A stretch of DNA of 64,000 nucleotides from Cyanobium sp. NIES-981 (lineage in GTDB: Bacteria; Cyanobacteriota; Cyanobacteriia; PCC-6307; Cyanobiaceae): positions 1-64,000 of the forward strand of contig CAMDEM010000010.1 in NCBI GenBank assembly GCA_945896675.1, in the 5' to 3' direction. The notes below the pieces were generated by a model. It made no database searches, was not told the origin of the DNA, and worked only from the letters and a program-made list of their open reading frames with translations. The translations under genes and the position numbers were made by a program. The first letter of the stretch is position 1; every line of letters begins with the position of its first letter. This document shows, piece after piece, positions 43,508 to 58,596 of the stretch.

Positions 43508-44581
43508 GTGAGCCAGACCCTCTCTTCGTTGGCCCTGATGACGCTTCGCCAGCTCAGGGACATCGCCAGCGAACTGGGTGTTGGTTTGTACAGCAGGAAA
43601 TCAAAGGACGAGCTGCTCGAAGCCATCGCAGCACGCCAAGCGAATACCAAGCGCAGCCTGAAGGCGATTGAGGCGGAAATGGCGCCAGCCCCCCGGCCGT
43701 CGGCATCCACCAGTGTGGTTTTTCTACCCAGGGATCCCCAGTGGGCCTACGTGTTCTGGGAAATTGCTGAGGTGGATCGCGCCCAAGCCCAGGCCGCCGG
43801 TGCCAGCCAGCTTTGCCTGCGGGTGGCCGATGTCACCGGCCTAACCGGCGGCTCCACCCACCCCCACACCCTCCAAGAGGTTGTGGTGGATAGCCATGTC
43901 ACCGAGTGGTACCTGCCTGTTCCATTGAGTGATCGCGATTACCGCGTGGAGTTGGGGTATCGCAAAGGAGGTAGTGGCGGCTGGATCTCCCTGGCTTTCT
44001 CCTCGGTGGCGAGGGTTCCATCCATGCACCCCAGCGAGCAAATCCTCGATCAATTCGTGCCCTTCTCGCTCGAGGCCACCCCCACCTCCCTGCCAACCCC
44101 GTTGGAGTCCGCCGATCCTGGGCTGCACGAGAGGCTGTATCAAACGGCCACCTCCAGCGTCCGTCGTAGGGGCATGGGTCGGGGCTCGGAAGCCTTCCAC
44201 GAACTTGACGATCAGGAGATCAACTCCAACCGTCTCAACGCCTCTGGAGCCGGGGTGTGGGCCAGTGGCCGCAATGAATCAGGCCTCGGCGGCGTTGCCG
44301 CTCGCCAGCGCGCCTTCTGGCTGGTGGCGGATGCCGAACTGATCGTTTATGGCGCCACCGACCCTTCAGCCCGGCTCACCATCGGTACGGAAGTGGTTCC
44401 CCTTTCAGCGGATGGCACCTTCCAGGTGCAAGTGCCGTTCCGGGATGGCCAGCAGCTTTATCCCATCGAAGCCGTTGCGGCCGATGGGGTGCAGAAGCGC
44501 AACATCACCCTCGAATTCAATCGGATCACCCCTGAAGACAACAGCAACCCTGCCGACAAGGCCATTGCCGAGTGGTTCTAA
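43508..44581 (+). CDS. DUF4912 domain protein with Rho-N-like N-terminus
   Basis: The 357-residue protein opens with a Rho N-terminal-like/SAP-type helix pair (LMTLRQLRDIASELGVGLYSRKSKDELLEAI). It continues with the DUF4912 domain (STSVVFLPRDPQWAYVFWEI, then VVDSHVTEWYLPVPLSDRDYRVELGY) and ends with a repeated beta segment (AELIVYGATDPSARLTIGTEVVPL). DUF4912 is widespread in cyanobacteria without a fixed function; the SAP-like part suggests nucleic-acid binding (inference). The start is GTG 43508. A terminator upstream separates it from cpcG. Confidence 0.85.
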   Translation: MSQTLSSLALMTLRQLRDIASELGVGLYSRKSKDELLEAIAARQANTKRSLKAIEAEMAPAPRPSASTSVVFLPRDPQWAYVFWEIAEVDRAQAQAAGASQLCLRVADVTGLTGGSTHPHTLQEVVVDSHVTEWYLPVPLSDRDYRVELGYRKGGSGGWISLAFSSVARVPSMHPSEQILDQFVPFSLEATPTSLPTPLESADPGLHERLYQTATSSVRRRGMGRGSEAFHELDDQEINSNRLNASGAGVWASGRNESGLGGVAARQRAFWLVADAELIVYGATDPSARLTIGTEVVPLSADGTFQVQVPFRDGQQLYPIEAVAADGVQKRNITLEFNRITPEDNSNPADKAIAEWF

Positions 44582-44612
44582 TCGCAGCCCTATCCACCGC
44601 CGGGCAACCCAG

Positions 44613-44789
44613 ATGAAGCGCGCCATGGTTGCCCTCACCCCCATGGCAGGCGCGCTGGCGTTTCCGTTGGTGGTTCCGCTGGTGCTGAAACACGCTGGCA
44701 TCCCGGCCGCTGTTCTCAGCGCTGTGGCCATTGCCGTGATCTGGTTTGTGCTGATGCTGCGCACCGCCGAGATGCCTGGCCACTCCTAG
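44613..44789 (+). CDS. Small two-span membrane protein (58 aa)
   Basis: A 58-residue frame begins MKRAMVALTPMAGALAF and contains two hydrophobic segments (ALAFPLVVPLVLKHA and AVLSAVAIAVIWFVLML) with a short acidic end. It lies between the DUF4912 gene and the phospholipase D-like gene in the same orientation. No family is recognised; the composition and the Met-Lys-Arg start look genuine. Confidence 0.65.
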   Translation: MKRAMVALTPMAGALAFPLVVPLVLKHAGIPAAVLSAVAIAVIWFVLMLRTAEMPGHS

Positions 44790-44816
44790 GGCACTCCGCC
44801 CTCGGGGAGCCTGCCC

Positions 44817-46250
44817 GTGGGAAACCTGGTAGCAACCGCTCCAGGCCCTGTGAATCCATTGATGCGATTGCCCCGATGGGGGCTTGGAGCCTGGTGCGCT
44901 GCCCTTCCCCTGTTGCTCGGGGGCTGCAGCATCCAGGGCCAGTTGCTTGGCAAACCAGCCGAGGAGCTGCCCTTGCCCCCGGGCATCGAAGTGGCCTTCA
45001 ACCACAACAGCGCCCACCGCTACCGCAGTCCGATCACCGGTCGCTGGCGCGAAGGCGACGACCTGGAAGCCTTGGTACTCAGCACCATTGCCACTGCCAA
45101 GCAAGACATCTTGGTAGCGGTGCAAGAGCTCTCCCTCCCCAAGGTGGCCGAAGCCCTGGTGGCCAAACAGCGCCAAGGCGTGGCCGTGAAGGTGGTGCTC
45201 GAGAACACCTACAGCACCCCTTGGAGCGAGGAGCACCTGGCTGATCTGGTGCCACACCAACGCAAACGCCACCAGCAACTCGAGCAGCTGGGCTGGGGCG
45301 ATGCGCTGCTGATCCTGCAGCGGGGAGGCATACCAATGCTCGATGACACCGCCGACGGCAGTGCAGGCAGCGGCCTCATGCACCACAAATTTTTAGTGGT
45401 CGATCGCAAGGTGGTCGTAGCGGGTTCGACAAATTTCACGCCGTCCTGCATCCATGGGGATCCGGATGATCCCCAGTCGCGGGGGAATGTGAACCACCTC
45501 CTTCGCTTTCAAAGCCCCGAGCTGGCAGCCGTGTTTGCGGCCGAATTTGACCGGATGTGGGGCGATGGACCTGGCGGCAAGCTGGACAGCCGCTTTGGCG
45601 TTGCCAAGGGGGAGGGCGCTCTGCAGCAGGTGATGGTGGGGCACACCCGGGTGGGGGTGTTGTTTGCCCCGCACCGGCGCAACGATCCCAACCAGGGCTT
45701 ACTGCTGCTCCAGCAGCTGCTGGCCACCACCAAAAAGACGGTGGACCTCGCCCTCTTTGTGTTGTCGGAGCAGGGGATTGCCGATGCCCTGGCCACCCTC
45801 CAGGCCCAGGGTGGGGCCATCCGCTTACTGGCCGATCCTGGCTTTGCCAATCGATCCTTCAGCGAAATTCTCGATCTTCTTGGCACCCAACTGCCGGATC
45901 GCAACTGCAAATTGGAAGCCAACAATCGCCCCTGGCGCAAGCCCCTTGATGGCGTCGGCACCCCGCGTCTGGCCCGGGGCGACAAGCTGCACCACAAGCT
46001 CGCCGTGATCGATGGGCGCACCGTGATCACCGGATCCTTCAACTGGAGCCCCAGTGCCGCCCACCAAAACGATGAAACCCTGCTTGTGATTGAGTCAGCC
46101 CTACTGGCCAAGCATTTCACCGCTGAAATCAATCGGCTCTGGAAAGGGGCTGAGCTGGGCATCACAGCCCGGCTCGAGCGCAAACAAGCCCGGTTAAGGA
46201 AGCTCTGTGGGCGTCTCCCGGCCGGTAGACCCAACCCAGTTCAGAACTAG
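44817..46250 (+). CDS. Phospholipase D-like lipoprotein with two HKD motifs
   Basis: The 477-residue protein has a signal peptide with a lipobox (LLLGGC near residue 37) and two PLD domains. The HKD motifs are MHHKFLVVDRKVVVAGSTNFT near residue 190 and LHHKLAVIDGRTVITGSFNWS near residue 390; both are complete, so a catalytic dimer-like site can form within one chain. Such enzymes hydrolyse phosphodiesters in lipids or nucleic acids; a membrane-anchored nuclease or lipase is inferred. GTG 44817 is the longest start; ATG 44862 gives a shorter, still functional signal peptide. Confidence 0.88.
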   Translation: MGNLVATAPGPVNPLMRLPRWGLGAWCAALPLLLGGCSIQGQLLGKPAEELPLPPGIEVAFNHNSAHRYRSPITGRWREGDDLEALVLSTIATAKQDILVAVQELSLPKVAEALVAKQRQGVAVKVVLENTYSTPWSEEHLADLVPHQRKRHQQLEQLGWGDALLILQRGGIPMLDDTADGSAGSGLMHHKFLVVDRKVVVAGSTNFTPSCIHGDPDDPQSRGNVNHLLRFQSPELAAVFAAEFDRMWGDGPGGKLDSRFGVAKGEGALQQVMVGHTRVGVLFAPHRRNDPNQGLLLLQQLLATTKKTVDLALFVLSEQGIADALATLQAQGGAIRLLADPGFANRSFSEILDLLGTQLPDRNCKLEANNRPWRKPLDGVGTPRLARGDKLHHKLAVIDGRTVITGSFNWSPSAAHQNDETLLVIESALLAKHFTAEINRLWKGAELGITARLERKQARLRKLCGRLPAGRPNPVQN

Positions 46251-46290
46251 CATTGGCATCTGAGCACTTCATCACCAACTCGATCACGCA

Positions 46291-46536
46291 ATGGATTCCC
46301 AAACCAGCTCCCGAATCCATTCGCCCACCCTGGATGCGATCCAGCTGATGCTGCGCGATCTCCACACCCGCCACGACGAAATTCGCCACCGGGCAGCATT
46401 TCGCGGCTGCACCAAGGAGCTCCTGGCCGTCCAACAGGAACTGGTCGACTACCTGCTGGCTAAAAAAGGTCAGCTCATGGGCCAAGCCACACCCTCCGGC
46501 AGCAGCGACACCCGTAACTACAACTCCTTCGTCTAA
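46291..46536 (+). CDS. Small hypothetical cytoplasmic protein (81 aa)
   Basis: The 81-residue protein is mostly helical (TLDAIQLMLRDLHTRHDEIRH and CTKELLAVQQELVDYLLAKK) with a Ser/Asn-rich end. I recognise no family. It sits between two same-strand genes with 40- and 16-base gaps, has a good ATG and no membrane segment. A regulatory or structural small protein is possible; nothing more can be said. Confidence 0.6.
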   Translation: MDSQTSSRIHSPTLDAIQLMLRDLHTRHDEIRHRAAFRGCTKELLAVQQELVDYLLAKKGQLMGQATPSGSSDTRNYNSFV

Positions 46537-46552
46537 GGCAGCCCCCGGCCCC

Positions 46553-47803
46553 ATGGAAGCTCCAGCCGCCAGGGTGGTGATCGTGGGTGCCGGGCCCGCC
46601 GGCGCAACCCTGGCCCTGCTGCTATGCCGCGCCGGGATTGGCGTCACCCTGGTGGAAAGCAACCCAAGCCAACGGCGCGCCTTCCGCGGGGAGGCCCTGA
46701 TGCCATCCGGCCTGGCGGCCCTGGAGCAGATGGCCCTGCTGCCCCAACTCGACGCGCTACCCCACAGGCCCCTGGCAGGTTGGCGGTTTGTGGTGAATGG
46801 ACGCGAGCTGTTCACTGCCGCCGAGCCCATGGGCGGAGATCCACAAAGGCCTTGCACCTTGGTGAGCCAACCGGCTTTCCTCGATGGGGTGCTGCGCCAA
46901 GCCCTGGCCACCAACCACCTGGAGCTTCTGGCCCAAACCACGGCCAAACAGCTGATTTGGCAGGCCGGTCGCATCAGCGGCGTGGAGTTGGGCGATGGCC
47001 GCCGCCTGACTGCCGATTTGGTGGTGGCCTGCGATGGCCGCAGCTCCCGGCTGCGGCAGGAAGCCGGAATCGGCCTCAGCACCGGCTCGAGCCCCATCGA
47101 TGTGCTTTGGTTTGACCTGAATAGCCCAGGCGCAGGTCCAGACAACCCCCCAAGCCCCAACCCCCTTCAAGGCCACTTCACCACCGTGGTGGGCCATCAG
47201 GGGGTCTTCAGCCTGTTTGAGGGCGCCACTGGGGGCATCCAACTGGGTTGGGTTTTGGATGCCTCCCAACCCACCCCCCAACGCAGCCCCCAGGAGTGGA
47301 TCGCCAGCTTCGCGAGCCAATGCCCCCCTGATCTGGCCAACTGGCTGGGCCAATTGGGCACCGGGCTCCAGAGCCCCACCCGGCTCAGCGTGCAGGTGGG
47401 ATTGGCCGAGAACTGGTGGAAGCCCGGCCTCTTGCTCCTGGGGGATGCGGCCCACCCCATGAGTCCGGTGCGGGCCCAGGGCATCAACATGGCCCTGCGC
47501 GATGCCTGGGAGGCCAGCCAGCACCTGATCCGAGTGCTCCAACCCCTGAACCAACCCCTGAACCAGATCCGGTGCGATTCAGCCCTGGCCGCCATCGAGC
47601 AGGCAAGGCGCAGCGAAATTCAAACCCTCCAAACGCTTCAAGCCCAAGAAGCCCAGCGCGGAGAACTGCTGCGCCACAACGCCATTCTGCGCTGCGCGCT
47701 TGCAATGAGCGCACCCTGGGTCGGAGGGGCCCTGGGGCACCACTGGAGCCAGCTGCAAAAGCCGCTGCGGGAAGGGCTAGCAACCCTGCTCCCGGCGCCA
47801 TGA
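46553..47803 (+). CDS. FAD-dependent monooxygenase (aromatic-ring hydroxylase type)
   Basis: The 416-residue flavoprotein has the N-terminal dinucleotide fold VVIVGAGPAGATLALLLC, the middle DLVVACDGRSSRLRQEAG motif and the C-terminal LLLGDAAHPMSPVRAQGINMAL, the trio typical of p-hydroxybenzoate hydroxylase-like enzymes. The substrate is unknown. A short QPLNQPLNQ duplication follows the last motif. The start ATG at 46553 comes 16 bases after the small hypothetical gene. Confidence 0.88.
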   Translation: MEAPAARVVIVGAGPAGATLALLLCRAGIGVTLVESNPSQRRAFRGEALMPSGLAALEQMALLPQLDALPHRPLAGWRFVVNGRELFTAAEPMGGDPQRPCTLVSQPAFLDGVLRQALATNHLELLAQTTAKQLIWQAGRISGVELGDGRRLTADLVVACDGRSSRLRQEAGIGLSTGSSPIDVLWFDLNSPGAGPDNPPSPNPLQGHFTTVVGHQGVFSLFEGATGGIQLGWVLDASQPTPQRSPQEWIASFASQCPPDLANWLGQLGTGLQSPTRLSVQVGLAENWWKPGLLLLGDAAHPMSPVRAQGINMALRDAWEASQHLIRVLQPLNQPLNQIRCDSALAAIEQARRSEIQTLQTLQAQEAQRGELLRHNAILRCALAMSAPWVGGALGHHWSQLQKPLREGLATLLPAP

Positions 47804-47825
47804 TGGAAGCACTCCCCTAGCAACC

Positions 47826-53252
<5,427 letters not shown>

Positions 53253-53260
53253 GGCTTTTT

Positions 53261-54436
53261 CTAGTTGCTCCCGTTTGCCAATCTCACTGGCATGCCGTTA
53301 CGCAGCAGGGCCGTATTACTCACAACAACCCGATCCCCCGCCCGTAAACCGGAAAGCAACGGGTAGCTGTTGTTCTCCAGCTGACCTAACGAGACTGGTG
53401 TTTGCACCACAATCGGCGTTTGGGGAGGGAGGGCTTCCAGTTTCTGCTTTTGAGCCGGCGGAATTTGGGTGGACGCCTTGATCTTGGGCAGAACTTGGGA
53501 GAGCGGGAAAATTCGATAAACAAACGGTTGCTGGGCCTGCATCATCACGGCCTGCACCGGCACGGAGAGCTGGCGAGACGTGCCAGTAATGATGCGGTTG
53601 CGCACGGACTGGCCTGTTTTGAGCTTGCCGGTGAGGTTGGGAAATTCAGCCTTCACCAACACCGTATTGGGAGACGCCGTACTTCCACTCACACCAAAGT
53701 AAGGAGAAATAAACACCACCTTGCCACTGCCATTCACCGGGGGGTTGCCCTGGTTTTGGAGCAAAACGACCTGTCCCATTCGCACCCTAGAAGCCTGGGT
53801 TGCCGGCACATCCATCAAGGTCCACAGGGTGGAGTTATCAACAATGCCTGTAATCGCCTGACCCTGGCGGATGTAATCGCCAAGCTTGACGGAATCCAGG
53901 TCGCCGATTTCGCCAGCGATTGGAGCCGTGACGTACTTGTAGCCCAGGGTTGCAGCATCGGCGCGAACTGTCTGGGAGCTTTGAATGGCCTGGGTGACGT
54001 AATAGTCCCTATCTCGGGTGGATACAGCTCCCTGCTGATTCAAGAAGATGTAGCGCTCGGCATTCACCCGGTCCTTACGGGCCTCCGCAACACTGGAATT
54101 GAGTTCAGCCCTTGGCTGCACATTGTCCAGCACCAGAATCGGCTGGCCAGCCTTCACCCGCTGGCCTTGGCGCGCCAAAATCTTCACCACCCGGCCGTCC
54201 GCCTCGGGTCGAAGGGTCACATCGGTAGTGGAGGCCAACACGCTCACCACCTCGATGGTTGGGCTGAAGCTGGCCTCGCCAATCGTTGCCACCTTCACCA
54301 CCAGGGCCGACCTTGTCGGCGGTTTCCCCCCGCAACCAGCCAGGCTGATCAGACCCAGCAAGGGAAGAACGATCAGGCGTGGGGCCTTCAGTGCTCGAGC
54401 CGGTTGGGGGTGGGCCAGAACGGAGCGGCGAAGCAC
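53261..54436 (-). CDS. RND pump membrane-fusion protein (adaptor), first copy
   Basis: The 391-residue protein has a signal peptide with lipobox (ISLAGC), the paired lipoyl/hairpin arrangement (LRPEADGRVVKILARQGQRV and LGYKYVTAPIAGEIGDLDSV) and the beta-barrel segments of HlyD/AcrA-type adaptors. It is placed directly before the RND pump on the same strand. The start is a GTG at 54436. Confidence 0.92.
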   Translation of the reverse strand: MLRRSVLAHPQPARALKAPRLIVLPLLGLISLAGCGGKPPTRSALVVKVATIGEASFSPTIEVVSVLASTTDVTLRPEADGRVVKILARQGQRVKAGQPILVLDNVQPRAELNSSVAEARKDRVNAERYIFLNQQGAVSTRDRDYYVTQAIQSSQTVRADAATLGYKYVTAPIAGEIGDLDSVKLGDYIRQGQAITGIVDNSTLWTLMDVPATQASRVRMGQVVLLQNQGNPPVNGSGKVVFISPYFGVSGSTASPNTVLVKAEFPNLTGKLKTGQSVRNRIITGTSRQLSVPVQAVMMQAQQPFVYRIFPLSQVLPKIKASTQIPPAQKQKLEALPPQTPIVVQTPVSLGQLENNSYPLLSGLRAGDRVVVSNTALLRNGMPVRLANGSN

Positions 54437-54460
54437 AGCAGATGGTCGTTTGGTCGCAAC

Positions 54461-55558
54461 TTAGTTGATGCGCGCCATTTTTACCGGTGCGCCATGCCGC
54501 AAATTCAACAGACCCGTCGTGATCACCCGCTGCCCAGGCTGCAAGCCCCGAAGCACGGGATAACGGTTGCCCTGCAGGGGCCCAAGCTGCACGGGGGTTT
54601 GGATCGCGAACTTGGTGTTGGCTGGCTGTTGCCGCACCACCTGCAGGTCGGCCCGGCCCGGCCGGCGCTCGAGATCAGCTCGGCTGCCCACCACATAGAC
54701 AAAGCTCTGGCCGGCGAGTTGGCTGACGGCTGTGAAGGGCACGGCGAGGGCTTCCTCGCTACCAAGAACGAGCTTGGTTCTCACCCGCAACCCATTGCGC
54801 AGCAGGCCCTTGGGATTGGCAAAAGCCGCTTTGACCAGCACCGATTGGCTGGCCACCGCCACCCCTGGATCCACCGAATCCACCACGCCTTTCACAAAGG
54901 GGATCTTGCGGATCGGATCGATCAGCTCAACCGACAGGCCAGGCCTGAGTTGGGGCCCATAGATCGCTGGCACATCAATGCGGGCCAAGAGCCGACTCTC
55001 GCCAATCACTTTGGTGAGCGGTGAGCCCGCTTGGATCACATCGCCAGCCTTGACTTGTAAATCAGCCACGGTGCCAGCGATCGGCGATCGCAGGGCCTTG
55101 AACGCCAAATCGGCCTGGCGGGCAGCCAAGGCCTCCCGGGCGGCGATATAGGCCTGGCGATACTCATCCCGTTGCAGGGAACTGGCCGCACCCTGCTTGA
55201 CCAAATAGTTGAAGCGCTCGTAGTTGAGTTTGTTGGTTTGCATTTGGCCCCGCAAGCTCGCCACCTCCGCCCGCAACTGGGCCTGGTCCAACACCAAGAG
55301 CAACTGGCCCCGTTGCACCCGATCGCCCTGGTTCACCAGCAACTGCAGAATTCGGCCGCTGGCTTGGGCGGCCAACTGCACCTCGGAGGCCGCCTCCAGG
55401 GTGCTCACCGTTTCGATGCTGTTGGGGAATAGCGCCATGGTCACCGGCTTGGATTGCACCCGCGGTACCCGTTGGGCCTCGGATGGATTGGATTGACAGC
55501 CGGCCAGGAGCAGGCAGCTAGCAACCGCTGCAGGCAGCAAGGGAGCGATCCGCTTCAT
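54461..55558 (-). CDS. RND pump membrane-fusion protein (adaptor), second copy
   Basis: The protein of about 365 residues has its own lipobox (CLLLAGC), lipoyl-type halves (LAAQASGRILQLLVNQGDRV and ALRSPIAGTVADLQVKAGDVI) and a beta-barrel segment. It lies 24 bases upstream of the first adaptor. The two share the same layout but are clearly diverged, so this is an old duplication or two subunits of one mixed adaptor ring. ATG 55558 is preferred; ATG 55582 adds eight residues. Confidence 0.91.
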   Translation of the reverse strand: MKRIAPLLPAAVASCLLLAGCQSNPSEAQRVPRVQSKPVTMALFPNSIETVSTLEAASEVQLAAQASGRILQLLVNQGDRVQRGQLLLVLDQAQLRAEVASLRGQMQTNKLNYERFNYLVKQGAASSLQRDEYRQAYIAAREALAARQADLAFKALRSPIAGTVADLQVKAGDVIQAGSPLTKVIGESRLLARIDVPAIYGPQLRPGLSVELIDPIRKIPFVKGVVDSVDPGVAVASQSVLVKAAFANPKGLLRNGLRVRTKLVLGSEEALAVPFTAVSQLAGQSFVYVVGSRADLERRPGRADLQVVRQQPANTKFAIQTPVQLGPLQGNRYPVLRGLQPGQRVITTGLLNLRHGAPVKMARIN

Positions 55559-55653
55559 CAGCTTTGGGGAAAGGGCGCCCATGGGCGGAGCGTATCTCCA
55601 TAGGCCCGATGATGGCTGTAAGCGCCGATGGCTCCCAGCAGCCTTGAGGGACC

Positions 55654-57936
55654 TTGAGTGACCTGTTTGGGCACCACCGCGAAACGATCTTGGCCAAGGT
55701 GGCCCCCCTGGCCGATCGGCTGAGGCCCAAGACCCTCGACGACTTTGTTGGCCAGGAGGGAATCCTTGGCCAAGGGCGCCTGTTGCGGCGAGCCATCACC
55801 GCCGATCGGGTCGGCAATCTGATCTTGCACGGACCCCCCGGCGTGGGCAAAACCACCCTGGCCCGAATCATTGCCGGAAGCACAAGAGCGCATTTCAGCA
55901 GCCTGAATGCCGTGCTGGCAGGGGTCAAGGATCTGCGGATTGAAGTGGATGCGGCCAAGGAAAGGCTGGAGCGCCACAGCCTTCGCACCACCCTGTTTAT
56001 CGATGAGGTGCACCGCTTCAACAGTGCCCAACAGGACGCCCTGCTGCCCTGGGTGGAGAACGGCACCCTCACCCTGATTGGGGCCACCACCGAAAACCCC
56101 TTCTTCGAAGTGAACAAGGCTTTGGTGAGCCGCTCACGCCTCTTCCGGCTGCAACCGCTCGAGCCTGCCCACCTGCGCCAACTTCTCAATCGGGCCCTGA
56201 AGGATCGCGAGGTGGGCTATGGGGATCGCCCCATCGCGATCAGTGAAGAAGCCAGCGAGCACCTGCTGGATGTGGCCGGCGGCGATGCCCGCAGCTTGCT
56301 CAACGCCCTGGAGCTCGCCGTCGAAACCACCGCCCCCAACACCGATGGCCTGATCAGCATCGATCTCGCCATCGCCGAGGAATCGATCCAGCAGCGGGCA
56401 GTGCTCTACGACAAACAAGGTGACGCCCACTTCGACACCATCAGTGCGTTCATCAAATCGCTGCGGGGCTCCGATGCCGATGCCGCCCTGTTTTGGCTGG
56501 CGCGGATGGTGGAGGCCGGCGAAAACCCCCGCTTCATCTTCCGGCGCATGTTGATCTCCGCAGGGGAAGACATTGGCCTCGCCGATCCCCAAGCCATCGT
56601 GGTGGTGGAGGCCTGCGCCGCGGCCTTTGAACGGGTGGGTTTGCCCGAAGGGCTCTACCCCCTAGCCCAGGCAGCGCTGTACCTCGCCGGCGCCGAAAAA
56701 AGCAACAGCCTGCTGGGATTTTTTGATGCCCTCAAAAGCGTCAAAACGGCCAACAAGCAACAGGTGCCGGCCCACCTTCGCGATGGGAACCGCGATGGCA
56801 AGGCCTTTGGCGATGGGGCCGGCTACCGCTACCCCCATGCCTACGCCGAGCACTGGGTGGCCCAGCAATACCTGCCCACAGGCCTCCAGGGCGAGGTGTT
56901 TTGGCAACCGGGCCACCTGGGCTGGGAGGGGGCCCTGCGCCAACGCCTCCAGCAACGCCGCGCCGCCCAGCTCGCCGCCGCGGCCGAAACGGCGGCCGAC
57001 CAAGGCGATGTGTTGAGCAGCAGCCCCGACGATCCCCAGCTGGAGCGCTGGTTGCAACGGCAAGCCACCGCGGAAGGGGAACGCCTCGACACCCTGCGCC
57101 GGCGCCTATGGGAGGGGGCCCCGTGGCAGCGCCACGATCGGGTGCTGATCCTGGAGGCCCATTCCCTGCTTTGGGCCCTCGACCCCCTCGAGGCCACCCC
57201 AGAAGGCGAGGTGGTGATCACGGTGGGCCATGGCTCCGATCAGGAGCGCTTGGCGGCGCAGCTGCAGCTGCTCGATGCCCTCCGCCAACCCCAGGTGGTG
57301 GTGTGTCCCCCGGATCAACCCGAAGTGTTGATGCGCAGCTTGCAAGCCCAAGGGACCCGCTTCGAATGGATCGCAGCCCGCCAACCCTGGCGTCAACTCG
57401 AACCAAGCGGGGTCGAAGCCTGGCTCACCGCCCTCGAGGGGTTGATTAGCCCCCAGGGCCAATGGCGACTGCTGTTCAGCACACCCCGAATTGGTCCAGC
57501 CACGGGTTTACTGGCTGCCCTCAAGGCCCAACCGACCTCCGCTCCCGCATCAGCTCCTCCCGCGGCCACTCTTCCCACGACCGATGAAAGCTGCCAAGCC
57601 GAACTGATCGATCTGCTCAGGGAGCTTGCAGGCCAAGAAGGGGCTGGGCTGGAATCAGGCGAAGCCAATCAGCGGATCGCCAGTAGCTGGTTGGGCTCCC
57701 GCGGATGGACCGTAACCAGCGAGCTCTGGAACGAATCCCTGGAACTCGAAATCTCGCCGGCTCGCATCGCCCGCTGGCTCGCCGATGGCAGCAGCTACCG
57801 CACCCAACTTGAGGCCCTGGGTAACCAACCCCTGAGCGCCATCCAGCTCGAGCTTCTCCACCGGGGCTTTGGGCAACGGATCAACCAAACCATCCCCCAG
57901 CAACTGGCCCACCATCTGGTGATGGCGAGGGCCTAG
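55654..57936 (+). CDS. rarA: Replication-associated recombination ATPase RarA/MgsA with long C-terminal extension
   Basis: The first 430 or so residues form a RarA-type AAA+ clamp-loader-like ATPase. Walker A GPPGVGKT is at residues 60-67 and Walker B FIDEVHRF near 115, with the sensor TLIGATTENPFFEVN. The MgsA C-terminal tetramer segment (KSNSLLGFFDAL, YRYPHAYAEHWVAQQYLP) follows. About 330 extra residues then continue in frame to 760, with a Rossmann-like ILEAHSLLWALDPL and EGEVVITVGHGSDQERL pattern resembling a degenerate methyltransferase domain without a clear SAM motif. RarA acts at stalled forks. The start is TTG 55654. The gene overlaps the convergent DUF1400-like gene by four bases. 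Confidence 0.9.
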   Translation: MSDLFGHHRETILAKVAPLADRLRPKTLDDFVGQEGILGQGRLLRRAITADRVGNLILHGPPGVGKTTLARIIAGSTRAHFSSLNAVLAGVKDLRIEVDAAKERLERHSLRTTLFIDEVHRFNSAQQDALLPWVENGTLTLIGATTENPFFEVNKALVSRSRLFRLQPLEPAHLRQLLNRALKDREVGYGDRPIAISEEASEHLLDVAGGDARSLLNALELAVETTAPNTDGLISIDLAIAEESIQQRAVLYDKQGDAHFDTISAFIKSLRGSDADAALFWLARMVEAGENPRFIFRRMLISAGEDIGLADPQAIVVVEACAAAFERVGLPEGLYPLAQAALYLAGAEKSNSLLGFFDALKSVKTANKQQVPAHLRDGNRDGKAFGDGAGYRYPHAYAEHWVAQQYLPTGLQGEVFWQPGHLGWEGALRQRLQQRRAAQLAAAAETAADQGDVLSSSPDDPQLERWLQRQATAEGERLDTLRRRLWEGAPWQRHDRVLILEAHSLLWALDPLEATPEGEVVITVGHGSDQERLAAQLQLLDALRQPQVVVCPPDQPEVLMRSLQAQGTRFEWIAARQPWRQLEPSGVEAWLTALEGLISPQGQWRLLFSTPRIGPATGLLAALKAQPTSAPASAPPAATLPTTDESCQAELIDLLRELAGQEGAGLESGEANQRIASSWLGSRGWTVTSELWNESLELEISPARIARWLADGSSYRTQLEALGNQPLSAIQLELLHRGFGQRINQTIPQQLAHHLVMARA

Positions 57937-58538
57937 CGCCCCATCGCTCCCACTTGCAGCGAGGCCATCAAAAAGGCCAAATGGGCCAAAACGGAATCGC
58001 CACATTGGGCTGGGCACACCGGATCCGGATTGGTCCTGCGGGCCTCCGCCGTGGTCTGGGGCAGCCAGAAGCGCACGGGCAAAGCCGCCACAACCCCTGC
58101 CGCGGAGAGGGCCTCCTGGCGTGAGGCCTTCAAGATGGCCGACCGCAACCCAAAGGCCTTGAGCTGGGGAGACAGCCAGGGGGACCAACCCTCCACGTGC
58201 TGATCCACCAGGGCACGGCCGGCGGGGGAATCCAAAAATGGCGACACCCGCTCCACCTTCACGCCGTACACCTTCACCAGGGCCGCCCGGATCTCCTCGG
58301 GACTCCATTCCGTGCGGGCCAAATCATCCAGCAAGCGTCGATTGGTGAGCGGCGCACCAGCCAAGAATCCTTTGAAAACTGCCCGATCATCCCCAGCGGT
58401 GGCCGGATCACCGGCCCCATGGGCCGGTGCCGGTGCCAGGGGTAAGGCCATCGCGGGAACGCTCCCAGCCATCAAAGCCAGGGTCAGGCGGCCAACCAAG
58501 CCGAAGATCCGTGGGGCCATCAGCAGCTCTCGATCCAT
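57933..58538 (-). CDS. Exported protein with DUF1400-like helical domain
   Basis: The protein (201 residues from ATG 58538) starts with a signal peptide (RLTLALMAGSVPAMA). Its helical middle part (LDDLARTEWSPEEIRAALVKVYGVKVERVSPFLDS, then SPQLKAFGLRSAILKASRQEAL) resembles the DUF1400 domain that precedes alpha/beta hydrolases in cyanobacteria. No hydrolase catalytic triad is present. ATG 58520 is a second possible start. Function is unknown. Confidence 0.65.
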   Translation of the reverse strand: MDRELLMAPRIFGLVGRLTLALMAGSVPAMALPLAPAPAHGAGDPATAGDDRAVFKGFLAGAPLTNRRLLDDLARTEWSPEEIRAALVKVYGVKVERVSPFLDSPAGRALVDQHVEGWSPWLSPQLKAFGLRSAILKASRQEALSAAGVVAALPVRFWLPQTTAEARRTNPDPVCPAQCGDSVLAHLAFLMASLQVGAMGR

Positions 58539-58596
58539 GGCGCCCCTGCTGGCTGAAGGCCAAGGATAGGGGCCAGTCTTGGACTGGAAGAGCAGC

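Noticed and set aside
53402-55024. 540-residue plus-strand open frame across the two adaptor genes
   Set aside because: It runs antisense through two well-recognised membrane-fusion protein genes and has His/Gly-rich non-protein-like composition.
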